A stretch of 45,402 nt of DNA, taken from positions 1 to 45,402 of IMG/VR virus record IMGVR_UViG_3300003323_000119; one strand, 5' to 3'. Under the pieces are notes generated by a model that saw only the letters and a program-made list of their open reading frames with translations, did no database searches and was not told the origin of the DNA. The stretch is from a virus. Both the position numbers and the translations under genes were made by a program. Below, one piece after another: positions 29,785 through 39,741 of the stretch; positions within the stretch are counted from its first letter, which is position 1; each line of letters starts with the position of its first letter.

Positions 29785-30248
29785 TGCCTACACTTCAGGA
29801 TTTGATGTACGCATATTATAGAGGTGCAGTATCAGCTAGCGCAGGTGGGGGAGGGGCTGGATCTAGTAGCCCTATTGCAGATTCTTCTCAGGTTGCTAAT
29901 AAGTACACGTCACTTACTAATGTTGGAACTGCTACAGCTCCTGCCGCTGGTGCGGCTATTGTGTCTGTCCCGGTAGGTAGCTCCGGTGGTGGTTATTACC
30001 GAGCACGGGTAACTTACATGTTTGGTCCTACTGCTGAGGCTACAGCTGCGAATAACTTCCAGCTGAAGGTAGCATCCGGTGTTATTGGTGGACTTCCTTC
30101 CGCTGTTGGTGTTAACAATGATAAGTATCCAACACAGGAATTTTATATCAATGTAGCGAATAGTCAGAGTGTCACTGTAAATGCAATTGCTGCGGGATCT
30201 ACTGGTGCGATCTACACAGCTATTCTCGTTCTAGATAGGTTGGCATAA
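29784..30248 (+). CDS. Beta-rich virion protein with Gly-rich linker, 154 aa
   Basis: Overlaps the previous stop (TAATG). A short helix (LQDLMYAYYRGAV), a GGGGAG linker, then a beta domain with GYYRARVTYMFG and EFYINVANSQSVTVNAIAAGS. Resembles decoration or fibre head modules. Function not shown. Confidence 0.58.
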   Translation: MPTLQDLMYAYYRGAVSASAGGGGAGSSSPIADSSQVANKYTSLTNVGTATAPAAGAAIVSVPVGSSGGGYYRARVTYMFGPTAEATAANNFQLKVASGVIGGLPSAVGVNNDKYPTQEFYINVANSQSVTVNAIAAGSTGAIYTAILVLDRLA

Positions 30249-30685
30249 TGCGTATCGGCGGGGAACTTTACTTTCCGACAGAAAGTGGTCAGTGGATCTC
30301 TGAGAAGCAGAGACGTGTAAATGAAATCCTAAAGGATTATGACCCCTACCTTGAACTCCAATGGATTCCCCCTGGTGAACGTGGCCATCAGGATTATGCA
30401 TTTCGAGTCGTTGATAATCGTGCAAAACCTTATGTAGTCTGTTTTGCTCATGAAGCAGACGAACGATTGCTAGCTCAGGTATTCGGAGCAGATCAGACTA
30501 GGGGTAATTCTCTTAGTTATCTTGAGAAGTACAATGCAGCTCGGGAAGCATTGCAACTCAAGGAAGCTATGGAGAAGAATCACGAAGCTAATGAACTAGC
30601 ATATTCAATTCTTCACTCCAACAAGTTCCACTACAAGCATAATGGGGTGGATTATGAACGTGGGAGATATCGCGACCCGCGTTAG
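30248..30685 (+). CDS. Hypothetical protein, 145 aa
   Basis: Coupled by TAATG. Charged and helical, with LKDYDPYLELQWIPPGERG near the start and a helical charged stretch near 90-115. No family recognised. The middle (HQDYAFRVVDNRAKPYVVCF) is strand-rich. It lies just before the adaptor, so a head-completion or connector role is possible. Confidence 0.6.
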   Translation: MRIGGELYFPTESGQWISEKQRRVNEILKDYDPYLELQWIPPGERGHQDYAFRVVDNRAKPYVVCFAHEADERLLAQVFGADQTRGNSLSYLEKYNAAREALQLKEAMEKNHEANELAYSILHSNKFHYKHNGVDYERGRYRDPR

Positions 30686-31337
30686 GCGTATTTTTGGCGA
30701 CGAGGCTAGTGTTCAAATTACTGACCAGGATATTATTCGCTGGATTAATGACTGCCAGGAACGAATTATTCTGGAAAACGAAGGTCTTATGGAGACTACC
30801 GCAAAGGCTGACACGGTCCAGGGGGTTCGAGAGTATCCCGTACCTGCTGATATGTCGGTATTGCGTAGCCTGTCATATAAGGGCTTTCGTCTAAAGTATA
30901 TGTCTTTCGCAGAGTTCAATGAATATATTGATGGTTTTGCAGCTCAACCTGGAATTTCCCCCTATGGGCCGGGTATTCCAGAGATTTTTATGATTTGGAA
31001 TAACACCATCAATCTGTTCCCTGTTCCATCAGAGACTCTTGCTCAGAGCTTGTACATCTACTATATGAAGCATCCTGTAGCTGTAGATAGTCTTGCGGAT
31101 ACTCCGGATGTTCCTGTTCAGTACCATATTGCCATTGTTGATTATGTGTTGAAAATGGCTTATGAGCTGGATGAGGATATGTATAAGGCAAGTATTAAGG
31201 AAGGTGAATTTAAGCAACGTATTCAGATGCTTAATGATCGTAATAAGTGGATCTCTCAAGAATATTACCCCCGTATCACTACACTTCCTGAGGATGAAAA
31301 CTATGGGATGTACGGGTATTGGGGAGGCTATTACTAA
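30654..31337 (+). CDS. Head-tail adaptor protein
   Basis: ATG at 30654, overlapping the previous gene by 32 nt. 227 residues. The N-terminus VGDIATRVRRIFGDEASVQITDQDIIRWINDCQ is a pattern common to podoviral adaptors (P22 gp4-like and T7 gp11-like groups), where helices bind the portal. The end is Tyr/Gly-rich (YGMYGYWGGYY). Known: adaptors close the portal and seat the nozzle, encoded just downstream. Confidence 0.75.
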   Translation: MNVGDIATRVRRIFGDEASVQITDQDIIRWINDCQERIILENEGLMETTAKADTVQGVREYPVPADMSVLRSLSYKGFRLKYMSFAEFNEYIDGFAAQPGISPYGPGIPEIFMIWNNTINLFPVPSETLAQSLYIYYMKHPVAVDSLADTPDVPVQYHIAIVDYVLKMAYELDEDMYKASIKEGEFKQRIQMLNDRNKWISQEYYPRITTLPEDENYGMYGYWGGYY

Positions 31338-33091
31338 TGACCGAACGAAATCGTTTTACAAAAGGGACGCACGAAAGAACCCCTGTTTCCGAACTTAAGA
31401 TTGGTCAATTTTCTGGTGGGATCAATAGATATAATGACCCATCAGCAATTGCGGACACTGAGCTTGTTGATTGTGTCAACTATGATATTGATCTCGATGG
31501 TTCTCTAAAAAGCAGGCCACCGTGGAATACGTTTACCGGTGATGTAGTTAATATTTTGTTTGCTCAGACACAGACAGAGAATTCCCAACGTGTCATGGGT
31601 AGTTATGTATTTGCTGGATATCGTTTGGTTGTATGGACCCGAGTTACTGTAGCTACAGGGACCGGTGGATTTACCAACATGGCTGTTGGTTACACTTGGG
31701 TCGATGGGCCAAATGCTGGTCAAAGTACTGTTGTAAAAACAGATACTAATCTTGGCAATCCTTTCACAGATGTTGTGCGATATAAGGACACTCTATATTT
31801 CTTTAGGGCGCAAGGTGGATCTAATGGTTCCGGAACTCTCACCGGAATTACTTTGTCGGGATCTACGTGGACCGACAAGACATATCCTCCCGCATCCAGC
31901 GCATTTATCTACAAGGAGCGTGTTTTTCTTGTAGGGGATAAACTTAATAATCTATCTCGTATGTATTTCTCTGATGTAGGAAATGCGGATAGCTATCCTG
32001 GTGCTAATTTTTTTGATATTCGACCAGGTGATGGTGAAAGTCTCAACGACGGGATTGTGTATCAGGATCAGGTATTCCTGTTTAAAAACAATTCTATTTG
32101 GGTTTTCGCATTTGATACACAGCCTGCTCAGGCAGTTTTGCAGCAACTTCATGACGATCTCGGCGTAGATAACGAGTGGTCACTTGCACTGTATGAAAAC
32201 CAAATCTACTTTCTTAAGTGGAATCAGGTTTACATGATTGCAAACTACGACTTTACTCGTGTCAGTACCAAGATTCCTTTTGAGGTAGATAAGTCACTGC
32301 CTACTGTTCGAGCTGGTCTGGACTACACGTGGAAGTGGCCAAACTGGCTATCTTTGGTCAGTGACAGGCTTGTTGTTCGTTACTACAACAGAATTTATAT
32401 CTACAACCTACGACTTCGTAGCTGGTCTAGGTGGGAAAGTAACGATCCTGCTGTTCAATATATTGGACAGATCGTAAAGGTGGAGGACGTAGGAAGAAAT
32501 GACGGACGACTCCCTAGCGATGTTTTTGTAGCGGGATCGTCTCTCAATATTCCACCTGTAAAAACTGCGCCTACAAGTTTTACTCTAAATAGCATGATGA
32601 AGATGACAAATGATTACGATGCAACAAGTAGGGAAGGAGTGAAAGACAATAACTATAGTGGTACTGATTATTTCGTAGATATCACTTTGACTATCCTGAC
32701 TAAGATTTATGATATCGGAATCTCTCATCGTTTTAAGAGGTTGATGCATTGGGGTTGCGATATTGTTACGGGTCGGGAAGTTACTGGCACCCTTTTTCCC
32801 TATTCGCTTGCGTATCGCGTAACGTGGGAACAGCTTCACCAGTATACTTGGGCACAACTTCAAACGTGGGGCTATCCTCTTTTTGCTCAACCAACAACTA
32901 CGCAGACAGCTCCAGTGGATTTTGGTATTTACAGACGCTTTATTCGATTCCCGAAAGGATTGCGGTTTCGTCTCCTGCAATTTAAAGTACAGCTAGAGAC
33001 ACAGGGGAATACAACAGATGGGCCTGCTAGGTTGTATTCTCTAACTGCGTTTGTAGTTAAGAAGCAACTTGTCCCGAAGGGAGTCAACTAA
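31337..33091 (+). CDS. Tail nozzle/hub protein, beta-propeller-like
   Basis: A 584-residue protein. ATG at 31337 with GGGGAGG 9-10 nt upstream. The N-terminus GGINRYNDPSAIADTELVDCVNYDIDLDGSLKSRP follows the f-x-GGIN-x-D-P...GSL-x-RP pattern of podovirus tail nozzle or stabilisation proteins (T7 gp12, P22 gp10 groups). Repeated four-stranded blocks with F-x-W and aromatic turns suggest a propeller. It forms the short tail with the adaptor. The C-terminus has a long strand-rich domain. Confidence 0.72.
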   Translation: MTERNRFTKGTHERTPVSELKIGQFSGGINRYNDPSAIADTELVDCVNYDIDLDGSLKSRPPWNTFTGDVVNILFAQTQTENSQRVMGSYVFAGYRLVVWTRVTVATGTGGFTNMAVGYTWVDGPNAGQSTVVKTDTNLGNPFTDVVRYKDTLYFFRAQGGSNGSGTLTGITLSGSTWTDKTYPPASSAFIYKERVFLVGDKLNNLSRMYFSDVGNADSYPGANFFDIRPGDGESLNDGIVYQDQVFLFKNNSIWVFAFDTQPAQAVLQQLHDDLGVDNEWSLALYENQIYFLKWNQVYMIANYDFTRVSTKIPFEVDKSLPTVRAGLDYTWKWPNWLSLVSDRLVVRYYNRIYIYNLRLRSWSRWESNDPAVQYIGQIVKVEDVGRNDGRLPSDVFVAGSSLNIPPVKTAPTSFTLNSMMKMTNDYDATSREGVKDNNYSGTDYFVDITLTILTKIYDIGISHRFKRLMHWGCDIVTGREVTGTLFPYSLAYRVTWEQLHQYTWAQLQTWGYPLFAQPTTTQTAPVDFGIYRRFIRFPKGLRFRLLQFKVQLETQGNTTDGPARLYSLTAFVVKKQLVPKGVN

Positions 33092-33387
33092 TGCCAATGA
33101 CAGTATCTAACCGTATTGTCAATGGTACGTGGACACCTACCCCGATTGGTTCGGACAGTGTGGACACTGCTAACAATCCTAGCGGTTTCAATAATTATGC
33201 CGCTGGTAGAAAGGTTTATGGTGGTGGCCGATCTATGCCTAATGTGGGCCCTGTTCTTAATCGACTGGGTTATTCGCAGCGAGATAATGCAGCAGAGGCT
33301 AGAAAGTCAGCTATCCTTCGACGACTAAAGTCGCAGGATACACCTAATTCTGCGTACACCTACACCAATGGAGTGTACGGTGGCTAA
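33091..33387 (+). CDS. Small structural protein, 98 aa
   Basis: Coupled by TAATG to the nozzle gene. Gly/Asn/Pro-rich ([21 protein letters not shown]), with a basic helix near residues 70-85 ([16 protein letters not shown]). Not recognised; possibly a minor tail or injection protein. Overlaps the LysM gene by 8 nt. Confidence 0.58.
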   Translation: MPMTVSNRIVNGTWTPTPIGSDSVDTANNPSGFNNYAAGRKVYGGGRSMPNVGPVLNRLGYSQRDNAAEARKSAILRRLKSQDTPNSAYTYTNGVYGG

Positions 33388-34015
33388 TTACACAATTAAA
33401 AAGGGTGATACTCTTGGTGCGCTAGCTAAGAGATATGGTATTTCTGTTAACGAACTTGCCAAGATGAATGGTATTAAGAACGTTAACAGAATCTATGCGG
33501 GCGCAAATCTAAAGGTACCGGATAGGAACAATAATCCGGCACCAAATCCTACGCCTGCACAACCTTCTGCACCAGCACCACAAACACCTACACCCCCTCA
33601 GCCACCCTCAATTGATCAATGGCTAGCTGGTGATTCTATGTACCAGTCTCAGCTAGCTAACTATCAAAAGGCTCGAAACGATTACGATACTCAATATAAT
33701 CGTCAGATCCAGGATAAAGAACGTGAATACGGGCAGACTACTCGGCAAATGGGTACACAAGCTGAAGTAGATAGAGGCCAGCAAATGAATGACTTTGCTG
33801 GTCGAGGGGTTCTGAATTCAGGTGTATATGCTAAAGCCCTTAGTGATTACAACACTGATTATAACACCCGACTTCAGAACCTATTGCAGGGTAAGACAGA
33901 CACTGTGAATAATCTGTCTGATGCACGTACTAATTATCTTCGAACCCTGCAAGCTGAAGAAGACACAGCAAAGCAGGATGCTATTAGACGACGTGCTCAG
34001 CAATTTGGGGTGTAA
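33380..34015 (+). CDS. LysM-domain virion protein, 211 aa
   Basis: GTG at 33380 with GGAG 6 nt upstream. Residues 2-46 form a LysM domain ([28 protein letters not shown], ending [10 protein letters not shown]), which binds peptidoglycan. A Pro-rich linker follows (about 50-75), then a coiled-coil region ([21 protein letters not shown]) with [10 protein letters not shown]. Known: LysM proteins anchor lysins or tail parts to the cell wall. Being in the virion block, it probably acts at adsorption or DNA entry. Confidence 0.82.
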   Translation: MANYTIKKGDTLGALAKRYGISVNELAKMNGIKNVNRIYAGANLKVPDRNNNPAPNPTPAQPSAPAPQTPTPPQPPSIDQWLAGDSMYQSQLANYQKARNDYDTQYNRQIQDKEREYGQTTRQMGTQAEVDRGQQMNDFAGRGVLNSGVYAKALSDYNTDYNTRLQNLLQGKTDTVNNLSDARTNYLRTLQAEEDTAKQDAIRRRAQQFGV

Positions 34016-34017
34016 TT

Positions 34018-35475
34018 GTGGCTAGGAATACATTTAGTGATTCAGGGGATAGTAATAGCCCATATCGCAAGCCTACTGGTCCTGTAGGTGGGGATACGGG
34101 AGGGAGTGCTTTTCAGCAGCAGCTAATGAATAAGTTGTCAGCTGCTGGTGGGGGAGGGAATTCTAATCCCTATGCTAATCCTTTTCCTAATCGTGTTAAC
34201 CCAAATTCACTAGGGAATCCTACGCAGCAGTCAGGTGGTCCTATGTACGGACCTCCTATTTATGATGCTCAAGGTAATGCAACAATTATGGGCCAAATTG
34301 TGCCTGATGTTTGGCCCCATACCACACCCAATCCTTTGCCTGGACCGGTTGATCCGTATCAGCAGCTACAGCAGCAACTTATGGAGCAGCTTAATGCAAT
34401 CCAAGTCCAGCAAACACCTATTGAGAAACTCCGAGCTGCGGCAGAAGCGGCTGCATCTAGAGAATACGATCCTCAAATTTCAGGTCTTGAAGCGGAAATC
34501 AAGAACACCCAGGGTCGTGCACAAACGGGACAAACTCAATCTCGAGACATGTACAATGCCCTAGCACAGGATTTGGCTAATCAGCTGCCTAATATTACTC
34601 AGCAATATAAGCAGGCTGAAGATGCCACAGCACAGCGGTATGACCAGGCCATGCAACAAATGCAGGGTGGATTTCAGCAGCAGCAAAACCAGCAGCAGGA
34701 CATTCTTAATCGTCTGGGTATTCAGGCTGCTATGGGTGATCCTTCCATGCAGCGCGCAAATCAGGATCAGCAGTATTTTCAGAATCAATTTAATCTGAGT
34801 AAGCAGCAGAATCTTGACGCACTTAATCAGATGCAGAATACTGATACTGGTTACAATCAGAAGATGCAGGGAAATACTCGACTGGCTGGTGAAAATAGAG
34901 CTCAAGATATCGGGCGGGATCTTGAGAGCTATATGACTGGTGCAAACGCTAAGATGGGTTCGCTTCGAGCTGGTAAGGCTTCTGCAATTGAACAACTTAT
35001 TGCTCAGTTGGAGCAGCAGGATGCGGCTCGCGTTAGTCAGTCTCAGCAGAATGCATTTCAACAGGCTATGGCTATGAACAACTTTGGCTTGGATATGCTC
35101 AAGACAAAGAATCAGAGTACGCAGGCTGATAACGACCTTATGCTTAAGCTTATGGAATTGCAGCAGAAGCAGAACTCCGGCTTTGGTAATATTGGCGGTA
35201 TTGATTCTGCTACAAACTACCTTGCACGCGTTAATCCGCAGGATCAGGCTAAGTCTCAGCAGCTCATGGATATCTTCAATAAGCTTCTTATGAGTCCTGA
35301 CATTGTTTCGGGCAAGCAGGTTATTACTGATCCTGGTACTGGTCAGAAGACTAATAGCCCTATCACAAATGAATATGCCATGAACCGCTTGCGGGAAATG
35401 GCCTTGCAGAATAAGCTGGGGGGTAACGATATCAACACCCTGATGAATATGTATCAGCTGTATTCTAAGCGTTAG
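34018..35475 (+). CDS. Gln-rich internal virion protein, 485 aa
   Basis: GTG at 34018, 2 nt after the LysM stop. The N-terminal 120 residues are Gly/Pro/Asn-rich; residues 120-430 are dominated by Gln and long helices (QQQQNQQQDILNRLGIQAAMG), with repeated QQ and AQ blocks. A similar coiled, Gln-rich architecture is seen in ejection or internal core proteins of podoviruses. The nearby LysM and large proteins support this. No enzymatic motif found. Confidence 0.62.
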   Translation: MARNTFSDSGDSNSPYRKPTGPVGGDTGGSAFQQQLMNKLSAAGGGGNSNPYANPFPNRVNPNSLGNPTQQSGGPMYGPPIYDAQGNATIMGQIVPDVWPHTTPNPLPGPVDPYQQLQQQLMEQLNAIQVQQTPIEKLRAAAEAAASREYDPQISGLEAEIKNTQGRAQTGQTQSRDMYNALAQDLANQLPNITQQYKQAEDATAQRYDQAMQQMQGGFQQQQNQQQDILNRLGIQAAMGDPSMQRANQDQQYFQNQFNLSKQQNLDALNQMQNTDTGYNQKMQGNTRLAGENRAQDIGRDLESYMTGANAKMGSLRAGKASAIEQLIAQLEQQDAARVSQSQQNAFQQAMAMNNFGLDMLKTKNQSTQADNDLMLKLMELQQKQNSGFGNIGGIDSATNYLARVNPQDQAKSQQLMDIFNKLLMSPDIVSGKQVITDPGTGQKTNSPITNEYAMNRLREMALQNKLGGNDINTLMNMYQLYSKR

Positions 35476-35484
35476 GAGTTTCCG

Positions 35485-38400
35485 ATGCTCGAAGGTTTCA
35501 AGCCTTTGGACCTCTCGGCATTGGGTGTGAAGTCGCTAGGCGGACCTGTAAATTGGGAAAGCCTAGCGACTTCTTTGCGTGCAACACCCAATACTAATCA
35601 GCTGGCTAAGAAGTTGGCTGCTGGTGCTAATTGGGACTTTCAGCCTGAAAAGGCACCGGAGCCCGAAGTACCGGAGAAGCCTTCTTTTCTATCCGGACTT
35701 TTTGACCTCATCAGCACCCCAAGTTACATGCTGATGAATGCTATTGATAAGGGTATGTCCGGCGCAAATAAGGCGAAAAAGGAGGGAGGGAACCAGGCTC
35801 ATGACTTCTTGGTGGGTCTGGGGGAGGGGGCAGTAAGGGGTCTGGGAGCCGGTCTAACGGGCGCAACTGCGATGTTCGGTGCAGACGAGCTGCCCAACGT
35901 GCTCAAGAACGATAAAAAGTACGCAGCGGATGTAATTAGGAATCAAACCGGAATCGAACCTATTCAGGGCCCTGATGGGAACTTCTATGTTCAGAGTGAT
36001 TTTGACAAGGGTGACCTTTCAAAGCCTCTGACAGAAGATCAGGCCAAGAAAATGCAGCTGGGTATCAGTCTTGGTGGTCTTGGTCTGGATATTGTTAGCG
36101 ATCCTCTTAATCTTATTCGGATGCCTTCTATCGCTTCCAAGGCCAAGAATCTGGAAAAGATCGAGGAGATTCCTGGCTCGACTGGTAAGGGTATTAAGAC
36201 AGAAGAAATTCCTGCTCTCAATACCATGCCCAAGACTTCTGTAGCGGAAACATCTAAGCCCGTACCTGTAAATGTTTCTGGTTCTGTCCCACTTCCTACT
36301 AAGGAATTGGGAATCAAGAACGCTATTACCCAAGCACCAATTACCCCTACTGAAGCTGTCCCTAATTTTGATGACTTTCTTCGCTCTATGATGAACGAAG
36401 GGGAACTTAATGCAGCTAAGGTAGAACCGGTTCTCCAGACCTTGCATCGGGGTTCAATCCTTGATGAAAATGTCCAAGCTAACATTGCTTCTCGTCTGTC
36501 CCAGATTACGAAGTACGGCATGGACTCAAAGAAGATGATCAAAGAAGCAACTGATATGCTTCGACGTCGTCATCCTGGATTGGATTTTCCGAATGTTGAA
36601 GATTATCTGGAGACGTTGCGGACTGCTAGTCCTCGTTTCTTTGAAATTTTTAACTATTCAGGGAAGAATGCGGAACGGGCACAAGTAAGTGCAAAGGTAC
36701 GTGCCCAGGTTCTGGATAAGTTTAAAGAGGCTGTAAAGCAAGATGCCCTTCTTTCCCCTATTGCTAAGGGAAAAAAGGGTATTGGGGTTAAGGGTGCTGC
36801 ACAGGTAATTGATGAGAATCCGATTGCTGGACGCCCGATTCCTCTTTCAGGGAAGCTTGGAAACGCTGAATCTGTAATTCTTAGTGATGTAATTAAGAAG
36901 TACTCCAATGAAGTAACTACTGGTATGTTTAAGACCGCAGCGAATCCTACAAAGCTTGCGGCTTCTCTCGCCAGTGGGTCAACTGCAAAGTGGAACGCAG
37001 CGAAGCAAGCCAATGTATGGGATACAATTGTCCATAAGCTAGTAGGAACTGGAAATCTAAAGTACGCAACTCCTTCACGCTACACAAAGGCTATGCAGAT
37101 GCTGCGAGCTTTTGAAGATCACTATATGTCTATGGGACACACACCTTATTCTGCAATTAAAATGGCAGATAGTGTACCGCTGCGACTTAGTGATGTTGTA
37201 GCTAGAATTGGTCCAAAGGAGTTTGCACGCCATGGTGACCTCATCACAACAATCCTCCGAAGTAGCCTTACTGGCAATGTTTCGGAGACTGCGAAGAAGG
37301 CAATCAAGAGTAATCCGGAATTGGCAAGGACTATCTCCCAAGCAGTACAAGATGCGAAGGCGGGAGCTGCAATTTCTGAGGCACCCGAAGTAGCTAAAGC
37401 TATTGAAGGTGCACGTGTAGCACTAAACCTTATTGATGAAAATGCTATGTCTGCTGCACGTAGGCATGAAGCAATTGATGCTACAGCAAAGATGGCTTAT
37501 AACTTTGCCCGTGGGGGAGCCCCAGGACATATGGCTCAGCAGGCTATCCGAGATATGTATAACCTCGGTGATCCTGTAGACCTTGCTGTGTCTTCCAACA
37601 AGATGAATACATTGAGGCAACTTTCTCATGACACAATCAATCCCGCCTGGTCAAATGGACCCGCAATCACAAGAGCTATTGAGGGAACTCTTGGAAGTCT
37701 CTCAGCAGCTGGACGAGAAGTTGGCCCGGCAGCTAAGACTCTTGAATGGCTTGGTGCACGATTTAACGCATGGTACAAGAATCCCGACATGCGCCCGGTG
37801 TATCTCGAACAAATCGGATCAGCCAGGGCCTCTGTAGGGAGAAGAGCAGAACAAATCAATGAGATTGTAAAGAAGTATGGAAATAATGGTGATGAGTGGA
37901 ACGCAGCGTGGAATGTAGCTAGGGGTGCTACAACCACAGGAAATCAGAATGTTCAAAATATTGCTAATGAGATTCAAAAGGTTATGGAGAATCTTTTTGG
38001 CACTTCTGGACTTCGAACTATCGCTGGCTTTGAAGATAGTGTTGTAGGACGAGCTCAAATTATCCGTAAGGATTTGAACAGTCAGCTTAAGCGATTCGGT
38101 ATCCCCAGGGAGTTTTCAAAGACCCTGGGTATTGAATGGATGGATGACTGGAAGAATTGGGATAATCTTGAGAATCCCATGCAACTTCTGTTTAAGATTC
38201 AAAATGCTGTAGAAATGGCCGTACGAACTCGCTCTATGTATGATGAGATTATCGGTCGTTTCGGTAGGTACCATAATGCTCTCGGAAAGAGTACTGATTA
38301 TGGTCATAAGTTGCCAAAGGAGATTCTGCGGAATCACCCTTATTTTCAGAACGTACGATTCACTGAAGAAGGTGTTCAACAAGCTGAATATTTCTTCAAG

Positions 38401-39741
38401 GCGTACGACGAAATGTTGAAGCCTGGCAGTAAGTTTGTCCAGGAACTTGAAGGCATTATGTCTAAGTGGAAGTCGTCCGTAACTATTTATCGGCCTGCAC
38501 ACTATATCCGTAACCTCATCGGAGATGTTACGTTTAATTGGTTGGCAGGAGTTAATGGTACTCGTGCGTATTCTACTGCGCAAAAGGTAATGAAATCGCA
38601 GAAGGGTATGTACGAATGGGACGAAATCGGCGATCTTACCAGTCCGGATGCCCTAAAAAGAGCACTCAGCGGCACAGCACAAAGTGGGCCCGCAGGGCAA
38701 AAGATCGCCTTGACTATGAAGAATGGTCAGAAGATTACAAACGATATGGTCTATATCGCAGCTTTCCAGAAGGGACTTCTACCAAGTGCGCGGGTTCTTG
38801 AAGACATTCCGGATGATGTTGCTTCTAAGGGTCTCAGCGGCGCTCTTGGGCGTATTGGTCTTCCTGGTAAGATGCGTGGGAAGGGACAAGCGTTTGCCCA
38901 CAACATTCATGAGCAGCGCGACCACTTCGTACGTCTCGCACATTTCATTGACGTATTGAGTAAGAGTCGCAAAAGTTTTCCGGAGGCGGTCGATGAAGCT
39001 ACGGCCATTGTACGTAAATGGCATCCTGATGGGATGGACCTCACACCTTTTGAGCGAAAGCGAATGCGCCTCGCCTTCCCATTTTATTCATGGACTCGCA
39101 AAGCAATTCCTCTTGTGCTTGAATCCATTTACACCCAACCCGCTAAGGTGGGCCTTTACCCGAAACTTCAATATGGTGCAGGACTTGTATTGGGCGGTCA
39201 GGACCCAACAGGAAGTCGATGGCAGGACCCATTTCCCGAGGATCAGTTGTGGCCTGATTACTTCAAGGAGAAGGGGATTGGTCCTATCGCGGGAGTATTG
39301 GGAGACTACACATTTGTCAACCCCTCAAATCCCGTACTTGACGTCGCAGCAGAATTTGGACGAATTCCTCAACTTCCAGGAGAGATGTTCGCCCAAGGGG
39401 GTTTTGACCCCGCATCCTTGGGTGGGGTGGGAGGGATGCTAAATCCTCTTGCTAAGGTTCCTGCTGAGATTTTGACTGGTACGAGTATGAGTACAGCGGC
39501 ACCAATTAAGGACTGGACACAATATGCAACCGGTCAGATTCCGGGTGTAGCGGACGTTTCTCGACTCACAAATGTTGATGTGGGTGGAGCTTCGCCTAAG
39601 TTTGCAGATCAGGGATTTGGTAATATTCAAGGTATTATCAATTTGCTGACTGCTGCCGGATATCAACAGACTACACCCAAGACTGCTGTATCGGGTCAAA
39701 TGGATATGCGGGAGTATCTTAAGAGATTGCGTGAAGGCTGA
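35485..39741 (+). CDS. Giant internal virion/ejection protein, 1418 aa
   Basis: The largest gene of the genome. ATG with GGAG about 6-7 nt upstream. It is mostly helical, Ala/Lys-rich, with a Gly/Ala-rich hydrophobic helix near residues 110-135 (FLVGLGEGAVRGLGAGLTGATAMF), a possible membrane-active segment, and a conserved-looking C-terminal part (FERKRMRLAFPFYSWTRKAIPLVLES) found in large podovirus internal or polyvalent proteins. Known: T7 gp16-type proteins leave the head and form a channel through the envelope. No catalytic motif was recognised. It precedes a peptidase with TGATG coupling. Confidence 0.65.
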   Translation: MLEGFKPLDLSALGVKSLGGPVNWESLATSLRATPNTNQLAKKLAAGANWDFQPEKAPEPEVPEKPSFLSGLFDLISTPSYMLMNAIDKGMSGANKAKKEGGNQAHDFLVGLGEGAVRGLGAGLTGATAMFGADELPNVLKNDKKYAADVIRNQTGIEPIQGPDGNFYVQSDFDKGDLSKPLTEDQAKKMQLGISLGGLGLDIVSDPLNLIRMPSIASKAKNLEKIEEIPGSTGKGIKTEEIPALNTMPKTSVAETSKPVPVNVSGSVPLPTKELGIKNAITQAPITPTEAVPNFDDFLRSMMNEGELNAAKVEPVLQTLHRGSILDENVQANIASRLSQITKYGMDSKKMIKEATDMLRRRHPGLDFPNVEDYLETLRTASPRFFEIFNYSGKNAERAQVSAKVRAQVLDKFKEAVKQDALLSPIAKGKKGIGVKGAAQVIDENPIAGRPIPLSGKLGNAESVILSDVIKKYSNEVTTGMFKTAANPTKLAASLASGSTAKWNAAKQANVWDTIVHKLVGTGNLKYATPSRYTKAMQMLRAFEDHYMSMGHTPYSAIKMADSVPLRLSDVVARIGPKEFARHGDLITTILRSSLTGNVSETAKKAIKSNPELARTISQAVQDAKAGAAISEAPEVAKAIEGARVALNLIDENAMSAARRHEAIDATAKMAYNFARGGAPGHMAQQAIRDMYNLGDPVDLAVSSNKMNTLRQLSHDTINPAWSNGPAITRAIEGTLGSLSAAGREVGPAAKTLEWLGARFNAWYKNPDMRPVYLEQIGSARASVGRRAEQINEIVKKYGNNGDEWNAAWNVARGATTTGNQNVQNIANEIQKVMENLFGTSGLRTIAGFEDSVVGRAQIIRKDLNSQLKRFGIPREFSKTLGIEWMDDWKNWDNLENPMQLLFKIQNAVEMAVRTRSMYDEIIGRFGRYHNALGKSTDYGHKLPKEILRNHPYFQNVRFTEEGVQQAEYFFKAYDEMLKPGSKFVQELEGIMSKWKSSVTIYRPAHYIRNLIGDVTFNWLAGVNGTRAYSTAQKVMKSQKGMYEWDEIGDLTSPDALKRALSGTAQSGPAGQKIALTMKNGQKITNDMVYIAAFQKGLLPSARVLEDIPDDVASKGLSGALGRIGLPGKMRGKGQAFAHNIHEQRDHFVRLAHFIDVLSKSRKSFPEAVDEATAIVRKWHPDGMDLTPFERKRMRLAFPFYSWTRKAIPLVLESIYTQPAKVGLYPKLQYGAGLVLGGQDPTGSRWQDPFPEDQLWPDYFKEKGIGPIAGVLGDYTFVNPSNPVLDVAAEFGRIPQLPGEMFAQGGFDPASLGGVGGMLNPLAKVPAEILTGTSMSTAAPIKDWTQYATGQIPGVADVSRLTNVDVGGASPKFADQGFGNIQGIINLLTAAGYQQTTPKTAVSGQMDMREYLKRLREG

